This document shows, piece after piece, positions 35,071-43,532 of a stretch of DNA of 64,000 nt. The notes under the pieces are model-generated. The model saw nothing but the letters and a program-made list of their open reading frames with translations. It did no database searches and had not been told where the DNA came from. Positions within the stretch are counted from its first letter, which is position 1, and every line of letters starts with the position of its first letter. The DNA is from Halarchaeum nitratireducens. GTDB taxonomy: Archaea > Halobacteriota > Halobacteria > Halobacteriales > Halobacteriaceae. Made by a program: the position numbers and the translations under genes. The stretch is from positions 62,001 to 126,000 of the forward strand of contig NZ_BMOQ01000008.1 in assembly GCF_014647155.1 (NCBI RefSeq). The letters are read 5' to 3'.

Positions 35071-36216
35071 TTACTCACTCGCATTTTCGATCCAGTCGAG
35101 TGACTGTTCAGGAAGAAGCCCGTAGTTGTAGAAGGAGACCCGGGGGACGTCGACGGAGCGGAGCGCCACGACCATTGTCTCAAGTGTCTCACCGTCGTGA
35201 ACGGCCGGTTGGCCTGGTAGGAGACCGACATGGACGGGCACATCCGATGTCAGCGCCTCGACGGTATGATACGCCTCGAGAACGGCGTCCGGCGATGACT
35301 CGTACGCCGGGAGGCAGTAGTAATCAACGTGCGTCCCGAGACGCTTGAGATCGACACCACAGAGCCACTCATTTCCGGGTTCGGGCATCCCGACGTAAGA
35401 CCCGATCGGCGTATCCCCAGCTGCCGACGCAAGATCCGCGTAGAGAGACTCGAGAGTCCGCTCGCGAACAGCGAGATAGTCCGCGACAGCAGGGTGAGCA
35501 CGGACCCACCGCTCGGGCGAGAGGGTAGATGGCACGTCCCCAGTGATGATCTCGTCGACAGTCGTAGCGACGGTCTCACGAACCGACTTGACGGGAACAC
35601 CTGCATCAGCTGCGTTCGCACGACAGTGCTCGCAGAAACAGACACCGAAGAGGAACTCACCAAGAGTTCCGAGTTCGGCATGAATCTTCTGGTGATGCCA
35701 GCCGAAACCTGTTCCGTAGAAGTAGTCGAACGTCTCCAGTTCGATGCGCTCGAAGATACCACGCGTGGCAAGGTCGTGGACGAGCATACACAGATATTCT
35801 TGAACAGCGGGTTGAGACGGACAAAGACCGAAGACCAGGTCGTCTCCATGTGCTGTCTCAAGTGTGACCTCCGGATTCTTCATCCCGAGCCGAGAGTTAT
35901 GACAGCCGATGGTCCATGAGGAGAGAGAGATGTCGGTCTCAGCAAGTTCTACAGCGATTTCAGCAAGCCAGTCACCAGCCATACCTTCATAGGGAACCGG
36001 CTCAAGCAACCCATAGTCTTCCTCTGGCTGGAAATACGCGCTAGAACGCGCGAAGAACGTACGGCGCTTCGGGTTACGTGGCGTGAACGCCTGTACGGTA
36101 TGATAGTTCGTCGCGAGAGTGATTTCATCAACGCCACATTGCTGGAGGCGAGCAGCGGCGGAATCAACACCTTCATCACGAAGGTCCCATGGGTACGCCC
36201 ACATTGTGAACTGCAT
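35071..36216 (-). CDS. Putative TIM-barrel (glycoside-hydrolase-like) protein
   Basis: A 381-residue soluble protein without a signal peptide. It starts MQFTMWAYPWDLRDEGVDSA and alternates strands and helices as in (beta/alpha)8 barrels: DEITLATNYHTVQAFTPRN, FERIELETFDYFYGTGFGWH, IGSYVGMPEPGNEWLC, VDYYCLPAY, and a closing VPVHVGLLPGQ. A Cys pair in FGVCFCEHCRANAADAG (CxCxxC-like) may bind metal. The architecture resembles putative glycoside hydrolases of unknown specificity. I cannot name catalytic residues with confidence. It closes the 26-36 kb cluster and may process the imported carbohydrate. Confidence 0.55.
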   Translation of the reverse strand: MQFTMWAYPWDLRDEGVDSAAARLQQCGVDEITLATNYHTVQAFTPRNPKRRTFFARSSAYFQPEEDYGLLEPVPYEGMAGDWLAEIAVELAETDISLSSWTIGCHNSRLGMKNPEVTLETAHGDDLVFGLCPSQPAVQEYLCMLVHDLATRGIFERIELETFDYFYGTGFGWHHQKIHAELGTLGEFLFGVCFCEHCRANAADAGVPVKSVRETVATTVDEIITGDVPSTLSPERWVRAHPAVADYLAVRERTLESLYADLASAAGDTPIGSYVGMPEPGNEWLCGVDLKRLGTHVDYYCLPAYESSPDAVLEAYHTVEALTSDVPVHVGLLPGQPAVHDGETLETMVVALRSVDVPRVSFYNYGLLPEQSLDWIENASE

Positions 36217-36272
36217 AGACGGCGTAAACTGCGTTATGACTGTACAAATAGCTTCGCTAGAAACCGTCCATC

Positions 36273-36372
36273 GTGTTTAGTTAAGCGAGTTCCACCAGAC
36301 GACGAAGGCCTGCGGCCATGTTTTTGCGGTATCTGGATTGGTGTGGCTGAAACTATTGCTAAACGAGGAAGT
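36273..36372 (-). mobile_element. IS-A terminal fragment (100 bases)
   Basis: GTGTTTAGTTAA at 36273 starts a stretch matching the transposase-3' end of IS-A (CGAGTTCCACCAGACG; CTGAAACTATTGCTAAACGA) and stops at about 36372. The other end is absent. It is an immobile scrap. From 36373 to 36649 I see no gene, only A/T-rich sequence and decayed DNA. Confidence 0.8.
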
Positions 36373-36650
36373 ACGAGAGACGATAGGACGAAAATTTGAT
36401 ATATCGATATATAATTCATAGACTAACAGATGGTTTTGGCCGCGGTAGAGTGTTGTTTAGTTGTCCAGACGTGACGTCAACGCACAACAAAAACTAATAT
36501 CTCAAATTATATCGCGCTACTCTCATAGAGTCGTACCCTTAGGATTACCAGGCCACCGAGCGAATCGGTTACGACGCTGTTCCTGTAAGAGAACAAGCCA
36601 CCGTCGTGGCGCCAAAGAACGATGCAGGCGAAGGGTAGTGTGGTGGCACA

Positions 36651-36660
36651 CTATACTTAT
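36651..36660 (+). promoter_or_regulatory. TATA box of the second toxin-antitoxin pair
   Basis: CTATACTTAT is centred about 30 bases before ATG 36686, consistent with a leaderless antitoxin transcript. Confidence 0.45.
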
Positions 36661-36685
36661 GGACGTTGCACTCCTCGTCTCTCGT

Positions 36686-36934
36686 ATGAGTGAGTGCGTC
36701 GATTCAGAAAGCACGGTTTCGGGGAATCAGGCGAACATCCCTGCCCGCATCCGCCGCGAGCTCGACATTGACGACGGCGACAGGCTCCGCTGGCAGGTCG
36801 AAGACAACGGAGCGTTGCGGGTCGAAGTCGTCCAGCAGCGCAACGGAACGTTCAGCGACTTCGACGGTTACGAGGGCGAGGAAGAGACTGACGTGGTAGT
36901 TGACCACGACGCTTGGGGCGTCGACGTCGAGTAG
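36686..36934 (+). CDS. AbrB/MazE-type antitoxin
   Basis: An 82-residue protein. After MSECVDSESTVSGNQANIPA comes a swapped-hairpin AbrB-like DNA-binding domain (RIRRELDIDDGDRLRWQVED, NGALRVEVVQQ). An acidic tail (GEEETDVVVDHDAWGVDVE) is suited to bind a toxin. The gene ends directly before the PIN toxin start, with no gap. ATG 36686 is preferred because of the TATA box 30 bases upstream. Confidence 0.75.
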   Translation: MSECVDSESTVSGNQANIPARIRRELDIDDGDRLRWQVEDNGALRVEVVQQRNGTFSDFDGYEGEEETDVVVDHDAWGVDVE

Positions 36935-37369
36935 ATGCCGCGCGCACTCATCGACACGAGCGTGCTCTTCGCGGCCGCATATCGACGCGACAGTCATCAC
37001 GACGCCGCCCTCCCGATCCTCCGGGGCGTCGATACTGCGGAGCTTCCGGAGGCAGTCGTCCTCGACTACGTGCTCGCCGAGGCGTTGAACGGACTCACGA
37101 CGCATGCGAGCCACAACGCGGCGACGGATTTCCTCGACCGCATCGAGGAGAACGCCCGCTTCCACCTCGAGTCGTTGTCCAGTGACGCATTCGCGACCGC
37201 GAAGGCGCTCTTTCGGCAGTACGAACGCTTCTCGTTCGTCGACGCGTGCATCGTCGCCTACATGCAGACTGAGGGACTCGGCTACCTCTACGCGTTCGAC
37301 GACGATTTCGACGCCGCTGCCGACGTCTACCGCCTCGACACCGCGACCAACCCCTATCAGCCCGAATAG
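36935..37369 (+). CDS. PIN-domain ribonuclease toxin (VapC-like), second pair
   Basis: A 144-residue PIN toxin with the acidic quartet in expected places: Asp7 in ALIDTSVLFA, Glu in VLAEALNGL, Asp in FSFVDACIVAYM and Asp in YAFDDDFDAAADV. It follows the AbrB-type antitoxin without a gap. Unlike the pair at 4.4-5.2 kb, this one uses a different antitoxin fold, so the window holds two independent systems. A 23-codon scrap ending MTERYD* follows at 37373-37444 and may be the tail of another small gene. Confidence 0.85.
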   Translation: MPRALIDTSVLFAAAYRRDSHHDAALPILRGVDTAELPEAVVLDYVLAEALNGLTTHASHNAATDFLDRIEENARFHLESLSSDAFATAKALFRQYERFSFVDACIVAYMQTEGLGYLYAFDDDFDAAADVYRLDTATNPYQPE

Positions 37370-37636
37370 CCAATGGGGGCAATCTATGCCCGCTTCGACG
37401 ACCTCGACGATTCTGTCGCAGCCATGACGGAGCGGTACGACTGACTGAAGAGCTTCGGTAACCGCGAGGTCGACTTACCTCGCTTTTCTCTCGTTGCGCG
37501 AGACGGAACGGTGTCCGAATAAATGAAACGCGAGAGAAGACGAACCTCCCCACCTATATTTTAGACAATTCTGAAATAGCCAATTCTGAATTAGGCTATT
37601 CAAGAGTATTTTAGCGGTCGGGCACGCCGGGTGCCT

Positions 37637-37985
37637 ATGGAGCGTTTCGTGGACCGCGATGAGGAGCTCTCGCGACTGCGTGAGTGCTACGAATCCGATC
37701 GGGGGGAACTGGCAGTCATCTATGGTCGGCGCCGTCTCGGTAAGACCCAGCTCGCCCAACATTCACTTCGGGATCGAGACGACGCCGTTGTCTACCAAGG
37801 GACCGAGACCACTGCCCAGTTCCAACTCGACGAGTTCATCGACGTCGCCTCGTGGCGCCGTCTGGGAGCGCTTCGTCCGTGGTCTTACCACTCATACGTC
37901 CGAATACACGCTCGTCGTCATTATCTTTCCTCGATCAGCCGTTGATTACGGAGAAAACGGCGTGCTCGGTGGTATGGCGTTCTAA
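37637..37985 (+). pseudogene. Archaeal P-loop ATPase, 5' fragment with rearrangement
   Basis: The frame MERFVDRDEELSRLRECYES, then GELAVIYGRRRLGKTQLAQH is the start of the archaeal ATPase family (DUF234-associated), with Walker A as GRRRLGKTQL, and continues to YQGTETTAQFQLDEFID. After about residue 72 the family sequence is lost: this frame runs into WRRLGALRPWSYHSY and a stop at 37945, while another frame ends FPRSAVDYGENGVLGGMAF at 37985. The Walker B and C-terminal domains are missing. Intact members are around 450 residues. Confidence 0.75.
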
Positions 37986-38031
37986 GGGCACGATTCTGAG
38001 TGGATAGAGCGATACAATCTATTCGCTTAAT

Positions 38032-38078
38032 TTTTGTGGTGCGTTGTTGTCTGGGTCAGACAACCAAACAACACAAAA
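38032..38078. repeat. Long imperfect inverted repeat
   Basis: Two 22-base arms (38032-38053 and 38057-38078) match at 18 positions around a 3-base centre GGT. The outer six bases TTTTGT/ACAAAA and inner GTTGTCTG/CAGACAAC are well paired. It lies in an otherwise gene-free stretch (37986-38390). It could be a terminator, the core of a small mobile repeat, or a paired IS end; there is no flanking evidence to choose. Confidence 0.5.
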
Positions 38079-38390
38079 GATGGGATGGTGGAGCTGGTTT
38101 TTGATGAATCATATTTCGATATATAAAATTCGGGGTCCCACGCGCTTCGGTGTCGCCCACGTCACGGGTCGACGCACCCGGGAGACCCTCGCGTAGGCGT
38201 TCTGCTACGACACACGTGCGGTGTCGCTCGCGCTACTCGGTCTCTTATCCCGCTCACAGCGCGTGCATTCTCTACCTAGCGTCGCGCGACGAGACCGGTT
38301 CGGACGGGCGCAAGATCTCACTCGACGCGTCACTTAGTCGTGATGACGACGTCCACTACGAGGTCAAGGCACTTCGAGTACTTTTCAGCG

Positions 38391-39365
38391 TCAGAATTGG
38401 GCCATCGTCTGATCGTAGGTGCGTTGGAACGCGGCCTCTATTGGGAGTCCGCGGAGGTAGTCGGAGAGCACTTCGACGCCCCACGGGTCGTCGTACCCGA
38501 TCTCCTGAACGGAGTCGATGAACCCGGAGACGTCGAACGTTCCTTCACCGGGGAGCATGCGCTGGCGTGTCGTCTGGTAGGTGATGCTCTCCCCGGAGTT
38601 GTAGCCATCGTTGAGCTCGACGTGCACGAGGTTGTCTCGGTCGATCTGCGTGAGGTCTTCCATCGAGATCTCCATCTTACTGATGTGCCACGTGTCGAGC
38701 AGTATACCGCCGTTACTCGGAGCGCCGGTGACCGCGGCGGCCTCGTCGAGGGACGTCACGTTCGGGTCGACAGGCATGATTTCGAGGCCGACACTCGTTC
38801 CGTGGCGAGCTGCCTCCTGACAGAGGCGCTCGAAGGCGGTGGCGACCTGCGAACGCGGTGCTTCGAAGCCGCGGATGTTGCCGACCTTGATGTGGTGGGC
38901 ATCGAGTGCCTCGGCTGCCTGTAAGAGGAGCTGCCATCGTTCCTCCGCCGCTTGGCGCCGCTCGTCACTCTCGTCGAGGAACCACGCCCCGAGGAACTCG
39001 AGCTCGATGTAGTCGATACCGTAGTCGTCGAATATCGCGGCGATCTCGGCGAGACTCTTTTCCCGCATGATGTGTTGGAGGTCGGCGTGCCAGAGACCGA
39101 ACCCCTCGAAGCCGACTTCCGCGGCGAGTTCGACGCGTTCCTCGAGGCTGAACCGACTCCACTCGCGGCCCGGTATCGGTGCAGGGTTCGTGTCCCCGGC
39201 GAGCGTCCAGTACGTTCCGTGGAGTTCGATGTCGTCGTGTCGCCCCGTCTGTTCTGCGCGTTCGTCCGCCCTCACTGTTCCACTCCCGACCAATGCTGCG
39301 CCGGATCCCACACCCGTCGCTTTCAGGAACGTTCGACGTCCCGTGTACACGTTTCCGTCAGCCAT
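38391..39365 (-). CDS. Exported sugar phosphate isomerase/epimerase-like protein
   Basis: A 324-residue xylose isomerase-like TIM-barrel protein. It has a Tat signal, GRRTFLKATGVGSGAALVGS, ending near GTVRADERAE and lacking a lipobox Cys, so it is probably secreted or membrane-tethered. Barrel blocks: ELAAEVGFEGFGLWHADLQH, IDYIELEFLGAWF, HIKVGNIRGFE, VGLEIMPVDPN (Glu ligand), GGILLDTWHISKME (Asp, His ligands), VHVELNDGYN and WGVEVLSDYLRG (last Glu). Metal-dependent isomerases of this family are normally cytoplasmic; export after folding by Tat would suit a metalloenzyme. Confidence 0.8.
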   Translation of the reverse strand: MADGNVYTGRRTFLKATGVGSGAALVGSGTVRADERAEQTGRHDDIELHGTYWTLAGDTNPAPIPGREWSRFSLEERVELAAEVGFEGFGLWHADLQHIMREKSLAEIAAIFDDYGIDYIELEFLGAWFLDESDERRQAAEERWQLLLQAAEALDAHHIKVGNIRGFEAPRSQVATAFERLCQEAARHGTSVGLEIMPVDPNVTSLDEAAAVTGAPSNGGILLDTWHISKMEISMEDLTQIDRDNLVHVELNDGYNSGESITYQTTRQRMLPGEGTFDVSGFIDSVQEIGYDDPWGVEVLSDYLRGLPIEAAFQRTYDQTMAQF

Positions 39366-39491
39366 TGATGATTCACCGTATCATTGACCAAATACTATCA
39401 TAAATTTTCAGGTAGTAGCAAGAATGGGAGCGAGGTGGCGACACCAAGAGAGCGTACGGGGCTAGCTCCGCCGGTAGCTGCCGAGAAGCAC

Positions 39492-41447
39492 TCAGTCGAG
39501 GGCGGCGCCGTTGTCGAGTCGATCCCGTATCTCGTCGCCCCGTCCGGTGACCGGGAGGTCGAGGTAGGAGCCGCCGTCGGTCTCGATGGTATGCGTGACG
39601 TCGCGCATCAGCGGGAGGAAGTAGACCCCCCGATCAGCGAGTTGACTCGTCATGTCGTCCTGGTTGCGGACGACGAGTCGCAGCTCGTGGCCCTCCTCGA
39701 TAACGGCTGCCGTAGGCGCCATCGCAATGTCGTACTGCCGGATCTCGCCTGCGTTGACCGGCGTCTGTTCGGTCGTGTGAATCGGCCACCCTCGCATCGA
39801 CGCATCCTCGTCGAGACCGCTATACGATGCCCGGAGCCATCCCTGACTGACGAGCTGGCGCTCGCCGTCGGGACCGACGTCCACGAGATCGACGATCCAG
39901 TTCGTGTCCTCGTCGTCGATGGCCGCTTCGAGATGGAGCGCGATCGGGCCGATGAGCTCGAGTGGCTCGTCCATCGTCTCCGAGAACGTGACGCAAGTGA
40001 CCTCGGAGTCGTCGAGCGGAAGCGGCTGATACCAGCTCACGTCGCCGCCGTCGGGTTCGTCATTCGATAGACTACCGTCGGCGTGGAGGTGTTTTTCAGT
40101 CCACTCAGTCCGCTCGGGCGGCCAGTCGTGCTCGAACGTCCACTTATCGACCCCCATGACGTACGTCTTCACTGCCGGTTCGTCGAGGATCCCGGTCTCT
40201 CCGTCACCCAGTAGCTCATCGTTCCAGCGAACCACCTCGTCTTGGTAGTCGACCCACGGTCGCGCGAGTTCGCCCGGCGGGAGGACGATCAGCTTCTTCT
40301 CGTCGTCGGGGGTTCCCATGCGCTCCCATGCCTCGAACGCGCTCCAGTAAAGGCGGTGGTGGGCACCGCCGGGGAGGACACCGCCGACGTACGTCGGCAT
40401 GTCGAGTTCGGAGATGTCGCCGGGCGCACCGTGTGGCTGGAACCACTCGTTGACGAAGAGGTCGAAGGCCATCGGATCCTTCTCCGGATACTGGAACGCT
40501 GTGAGGTATTTGGGGTTGTACTTCACGTCCGGATCGCTCGTCACGGTCTCGATGAGGGCATCAAACTCGTCGTCGTCGAGGGCGTCCTTCGTCATCGGCG
40601 AGTCGTATTCGTCGAGCGACAGCGGATGCGTGCTGTCGTACATATGTCCACCGTGGAAGATGTTGTAGAGGCTCGTGTCCCGCATCCCCGTGAACGTGTA
40701 GTCGCCCGGGAACCAGAACGCGATGGGGAAGAGAGCCTCTAACGCGTCCGGTGGGTCCTGTCCCGCCATCGCTTGGGAGAACGCGAACGAGGACGGTCCG
40801 ATCATGCCGACCGTCCCGTCACACCACGATCGGTCGGCGATCCATTCGACGAGGTCGGTGATATCCGCAGCGTCGTGGAGGTCGAAGAGGTTCTTCACGG
40901 GCCCGCCGCCTGATTCACCGATCCCGCGGGGGTCGGGGACGACGTGAGCGTATCCCTGCTCAACGAGATACGGCGTATCGCCCGCTTCGAGGCTTCCGTC
41001 CCAGAACGGTGCTTCCTGGTAGGGCTGGGGATGATCCCGAAGCCAGAACACCGCCTCCTGTGCGTCTTTCCCCCACATACCCCACGCGAGAAGGGCTGGA
41101 ACGCCGTCGTCGCCAACCTCGGACGGCCGATACGTGTTCACCGCGAGCTCCGCGTCGTCATGGAGCGACACCATCACGTCGCGCTCGATGTCGATACCGG
41201 CGTCAAGTCGTGCTTCGTCCGAGCCGGCCTCGACGTCGCTCGGGCCGTCGTAGTCGGTGTCGAGGTCAGTGCTAGGCGGCTCTCCTGCGACGAGTTGTGG
41301 GTAGCCATCAAAATACGCGTTCGTGACGTCGCCCAACTCCGCCGCTGCCTCCGGATCGATCTGTGTCGGCCGCGGACGATACTCCTCCGCAATGAACGTT
41401 ATATCATCCGCATCGTACCGCTTCGGCTCGCCATCGGTCTCGTCCAT
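39492..41447 (-). CDS. CocE/NonD family (X-Pro dipeptidyl-peptidase-like) hydrolase
   Basis: A 651-residue alpha/beta hydrolase of the CocE/NonD type. Early blocks: DIERDVMVSLHDDAELAVNT and VPALLAWGMWGKD. PYLVEQGYAHVVPDPRGIGES is the typical oxyanion/strand region, and the nucleophile segment reads GTVGMIGPSSFAFSQAMAG, with Ser in GPSSFAF in place of the usual GxSYxG. The C-terminal jelly-roll domain (about 400-651) includes WYQPLPLDDSEVTCVTFSET and GHELRLVVRNQDD. No signal peptide. Members hydrolyse esters or amides such as cocaine esters, X-Pro peptides or cephalosporins. Length and domain order are complete; substrate unknown. Confidence 0.82.
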   Translation of the reverse strand: MDETDGEPKRYDADDITFIAEEYRPRPTQIDPEAAAELGDVTNAYFDGYPQLVAGEPPSTDLDTDYDGPSDVEAGSDEARLDAGIDIERDVMVSLHDDAELAVNTYRPSEVGDDGVPALLAWGMWGKDAQEAVFWLRDHPQPYQEAPFWDGSLEAGDTPYLVEQGYAHVVPDPRGIGESGGGPVKNLFDLHDAADITDLVEWIADRSWCDGTVGMIGPSSFAFSQAMAGQDPPDALEALFPIAFWFPGDYTFTGMRDTSLYNIFHGGHMYDSTHPLSLDEYDSPMTKDALDDDEFDALIETVTSDPDVKYNPKYLTAFQYPEKDPMAFDLFVNEWFQPHGAPGDISELDMPTYVGGVLPGGAHHRLYWSAFEAWERMGTPDDEKKLIVLPPGELARPWVDYQDEVVRWNDELLGDGETGILDEPAVKTYVMGVDKWTFEHDWPPERTEWTEKHLHADGSLSNDEPDGGDVSWYQPLPLDDSEVTCVTFSETMDEPLELIGPIALHLEAAIDDEDTNWIVDLVDVGPDGERQLVSQGWLRASYSGLDEDASMRGWPIHTTEQTPVNAGEIRQYDIAMAPTAAVIEEGHELRLVVRNQDDMTSQLADRGVYFLPLMRDVTHTIETDGGSYLDLPVTGRGDEIRDRLDNGAALD

Positions 41448-41648
41448 GTCTCTAACGAACTGTTGTCTATATTAATTGTTTGGGTAGTTCCGAGATAGCC
41501 AGAGATGCGACTTCCGGTGGACTGCGTGCGCTTTCGGCCGGCTTTCGACGATATTCGATGTCGACGTGGCCAAATTAGTATGTGTTATATATTATTAATA
41601 ATTACATAATATGAGATACTATTATAATTCCGCGTGAATACCACCGAC

Positions 41649-42394
41649 GGCACTGTCTAGTTTAGCACCTCCTTGACAGGCGTTCTTCCATCGAGTGATT
41701 GATGCGGTCTCTGGTGGTTGTAGTAATGCGCGAACTGTTCAAGCCATTCGCGTGCACTCAACCGACTGCCCACCCACGAGTTATGGAAACGGTCGATACG
41801 CATTTTGAGGGTATGGAACCACTGTTCGATAAGGTTCCGGTCGGTATAGTCCACCCGACCGTTCAATCCTACTCGAACGAGGGCAGTCCGATAACCAAAC
41901 TGATCGACGAGAAACACCGCGTCGGAGAGGTCGTGTTTCTCGCGGAGATCGTGCAGAAACGCAGCCGCCGGATCGGTGCCGTGCCGTCCGAATAACTTGA
42001 CGTCGAGGATCAGCTTCGTGTCGAGGTCAATTGCAGCGTACAACCAAGACCACTTGCCGTTGATTTTGATAGCGGTTTCGTCAACGGCGACCCGCTTCGG
42101 TTGCGCCTCAGGCGGGTCGCCAACGCTATCAGATACGCGATGTACCCACTGAAAGATCGCTTGATGCGAGCGTTCTACGCCGAATAGCCGAAGAATCTCT
42201 TTTGGCTCTCGAAGCGAACAATCGGTCGCGTGGAGCCGGACGGCGAACGCCCTGACGGGCGTCGCCGTTCGCTCACGCTCCCAAGCTTCTTCTAAATCTG
42301 GTTCTAAGGACTCGCTGAACAGGTCTGCGAGCATCTCTAGACAAGTTACTCAACGACCTGCTCGTTCCTCAAACTGGCTTAACTAGACAGTGCC
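41649..42394 (-). mobile_element. Intact IS-B (IS6 family)
   Basis: A 746-base element bounded by GGCACTGTCTAGTT at 41649-41662 and its complement AACTAGACAGTGCC at 42381-42394, with one transposase gene inside. This copy serves as reference for the IS-B pieces at 6279-6407, 9968-10078, 22512-22640 and the degraded relative at 24689-25433. Eight-base flanks (CCACCGAC and CTCAAAAC) do not match, so there is no target duplication. Confidence 0.9.
41657..42334 (-). CDS. IS6-family transposase (IS-B)
   Basis: A 225-residue DDE transposase. Catalytic acids: Asp85 in RVAVDETAIKI, Asp144 in FLVDQFGYR and Glu170 in NLIEQWFHTLK. The N-terminus (MLADLFSESLEPDLEEAWER) and helix-turn-helix region GVERSHQAIFQWV are intact, and both element ends are present, so it is potentially active. 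It shares fold and terminal-repeat core (TAGTTAAG) with IS-A but is clearly a separate lineage. Confidence 0.93.
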   Translation of the reverse strand: MLADLFSESLEPDLEEAWERERTATPVRAFAVRLHATDCSLREPKEILRLFGVERSHQAIFQWVHRVSDSVGDPPEAQPKRVAVDETAIKINGKWSWLYAAIDLDTKLILDVKLFGRHGTDPAAAFLHDLREKHDLSDAVFLVDQFGYRTALVRVGLNGRVDYTDRNLIEQWFHTLKMRIDRFHNSWVGSRLSAREWLEQFAHYYNHQRPHQSLDGRTPVKEVLN

Positions 42395-42538
42395 CTCAAA
42401 ACGACCCGGCTATCGCGTCCCGTCATCGGTCCGGTGTCGCCTCACCCTTCGACTGACGGCGACCCGACTCGACGCCGCGACGCCGGCCGCGAGCACACCC
42501 GACCGGGGGTCGCTTCGTCTTGCCTGCCGTCTGGCGTT

Positions 42539-42552
42539 GGGTAATACCGAAT
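42539..42552 (+). promoter_or_regulatory. Near-palindromic operator 1, before the IclR gene
   Basis: GGGTAATACCGAAT lies directly upstream of the A/T-rich GATTAATG (42552-42559), which is 27-30 bases before ATG 42585. An operator abutting the TATA box of the regulator gene suggests autoregulation. The same core recurs at 43356, 43457, 52955 and 53101. Confidence 0.6.
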
Positions 42553-42584
42553 GATTAATGATTCTTAGATGGTTCTGTACTCGT

Positions 42585-43346
42585 ATGTCGAGCGAGGAAC
42601 TGCGTGTCAAGTCGGCGGGGACGATGTTCGACGTCGTTGATGCGATCAAAGAGTTGGACGAGCCGACGGTGACGAACATCGCCGAGCACATCGGCGTGCC
42701 GAAGAGCACCGCACACGATCACTTGACGACGCTCACGGACCTCGATCTCGCCGTCGCCGACGCCGACGGGTACCGGATCGGTGCCCGGTTCCTCGAATAC
42801 GGCGGCTACGCGCGCGAGAACATGCCCGTGTTCCGCGTCGCACGACCCGTGGTCAAGCGACTCGCCACCGAGACGGGCGAGCACGCGAACCTCGGTATGG
42901 AGGAACACGGCCTCGCGGTCTTCCTGTACAAATCGAAGGGCGAGGACGCGGTCACCATCGACACCCACTCGGGCATGCGCGTCCCCGTGCACACGACGGC
43001 GATGGGCAAGGCGATCCTGGCCCATCACTCGCGGGAGTACGTTGAGGCGATCGTCGGCGAGCACGGCCTCCCGCGGATCAACGAGAACACGATCACGGAT
43101 CGCGAAACGCTCTACGAGGAGTTCGAGCGGATCCGCGAGCGCGGGTACGCGACGGACGACGGCGAGCGCGTCGACGGGATGCGGTGCGTCGCGGCCCCGA
43201 TCTTCGACGAGAACGACGACGTCTTGGCCGCCGTGAGCGTCTCCGGGCCCGCCAGCCGGATGCACGACGACCGACTGAAGAACGACCTCCCCCAGCGCGT
43301 GAAGAGCGCCGCGAACGTCATCGAGGTCAACTTGAAGTATTCGTAG
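42585..43346 (+). CDS. IclR-family transcriptional regulator of the 6-deoxysugar island
   Basis: A 253-residue IclR protein. The winged helix-turn-helix spans roughly residues 8-70 (MFDVVDAIKELDEPTVTNIA; GVPKSTAHDHLTTLTDLDLA) and the effector domain includes HTTAMGKAILAHHSREYVEA and ERIRERGYATDDGERVDGMR. ATG 42585 matches a TATA box at leaderless spacing; the upstream ATG at 42558 would sit inside the promoter. Haloferax sugar pathways for pentoses and L-rhamnose use IclR-type activators next to the catabolic genes, and the five shared operator-like sites support the same role here. Confidence 0.88.
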   Translation: MSSEELRVKSAGTMFDVVDAIKELDEPTVTNIAEHIGVPKSTAHDHLTTLTDLDLAVADADGYRIGARFLEYGGYARENMPVFRVARPVVKRLATETGEHANLGMEEHGLAVFLYKSKGEDAVTIDTHSGMRVPVHTTAMGKAILAHHSREYVEAIVGEHGLPRINENTITDRETLYEEFERIRERGYATDDGERVDGMRCVAAPIFDENDDVLAAVSVSGPASRMHDDRLKNDLPQRVKSAANVIEVNLKYS

Positions 43347-43355
43347 CGGCCCGTG

Positions 43356-43371
43356 ATTCGGTATTACCCGA
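43356..43371. promoter_or_regulatory. Near-palindromic operator 2
   Basis: ATTCGGTATTACCCGA is the reverse complement of operator 1 extended by two bases. It lies in the 186-base convergent gap between the IclR and dehydrogenase genes, where no promoter would be expected for either. A second site is 100 bases further on, with a TATA-like ACTATATC near 43414-43421 between them, which leaves room for a short transcript. Confidence 0.55.
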
Positions 43372-43456
43372 GTCGAGCGGCGTGGACGAACGCTTTCCGC
43401 CGGCGATTTTACGACTATATCTCTGTAATTCCCCGCCCGGTAGCCGGTGCTCGACG

Positions 43457-43473
43457 CTCCGGTATTACCGAAC
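43457..43473. promoter_or_regulatory. Near-palindromic operator 3
   Basis: CTCCGGTATTACCGAAC contains the full palindromic core CGGTA-TTACCG. It lies just past the 3' end of the zinc dehydrogenase gene, 60 bases from its stop. Confidence 0.55.
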
Positions 43474-43532
43474 GCGTGTACCACCCGACTCGTTCGTGCG
43501 CGGAGTCGGGGCGGGTCGAGCGACGGCCTACG

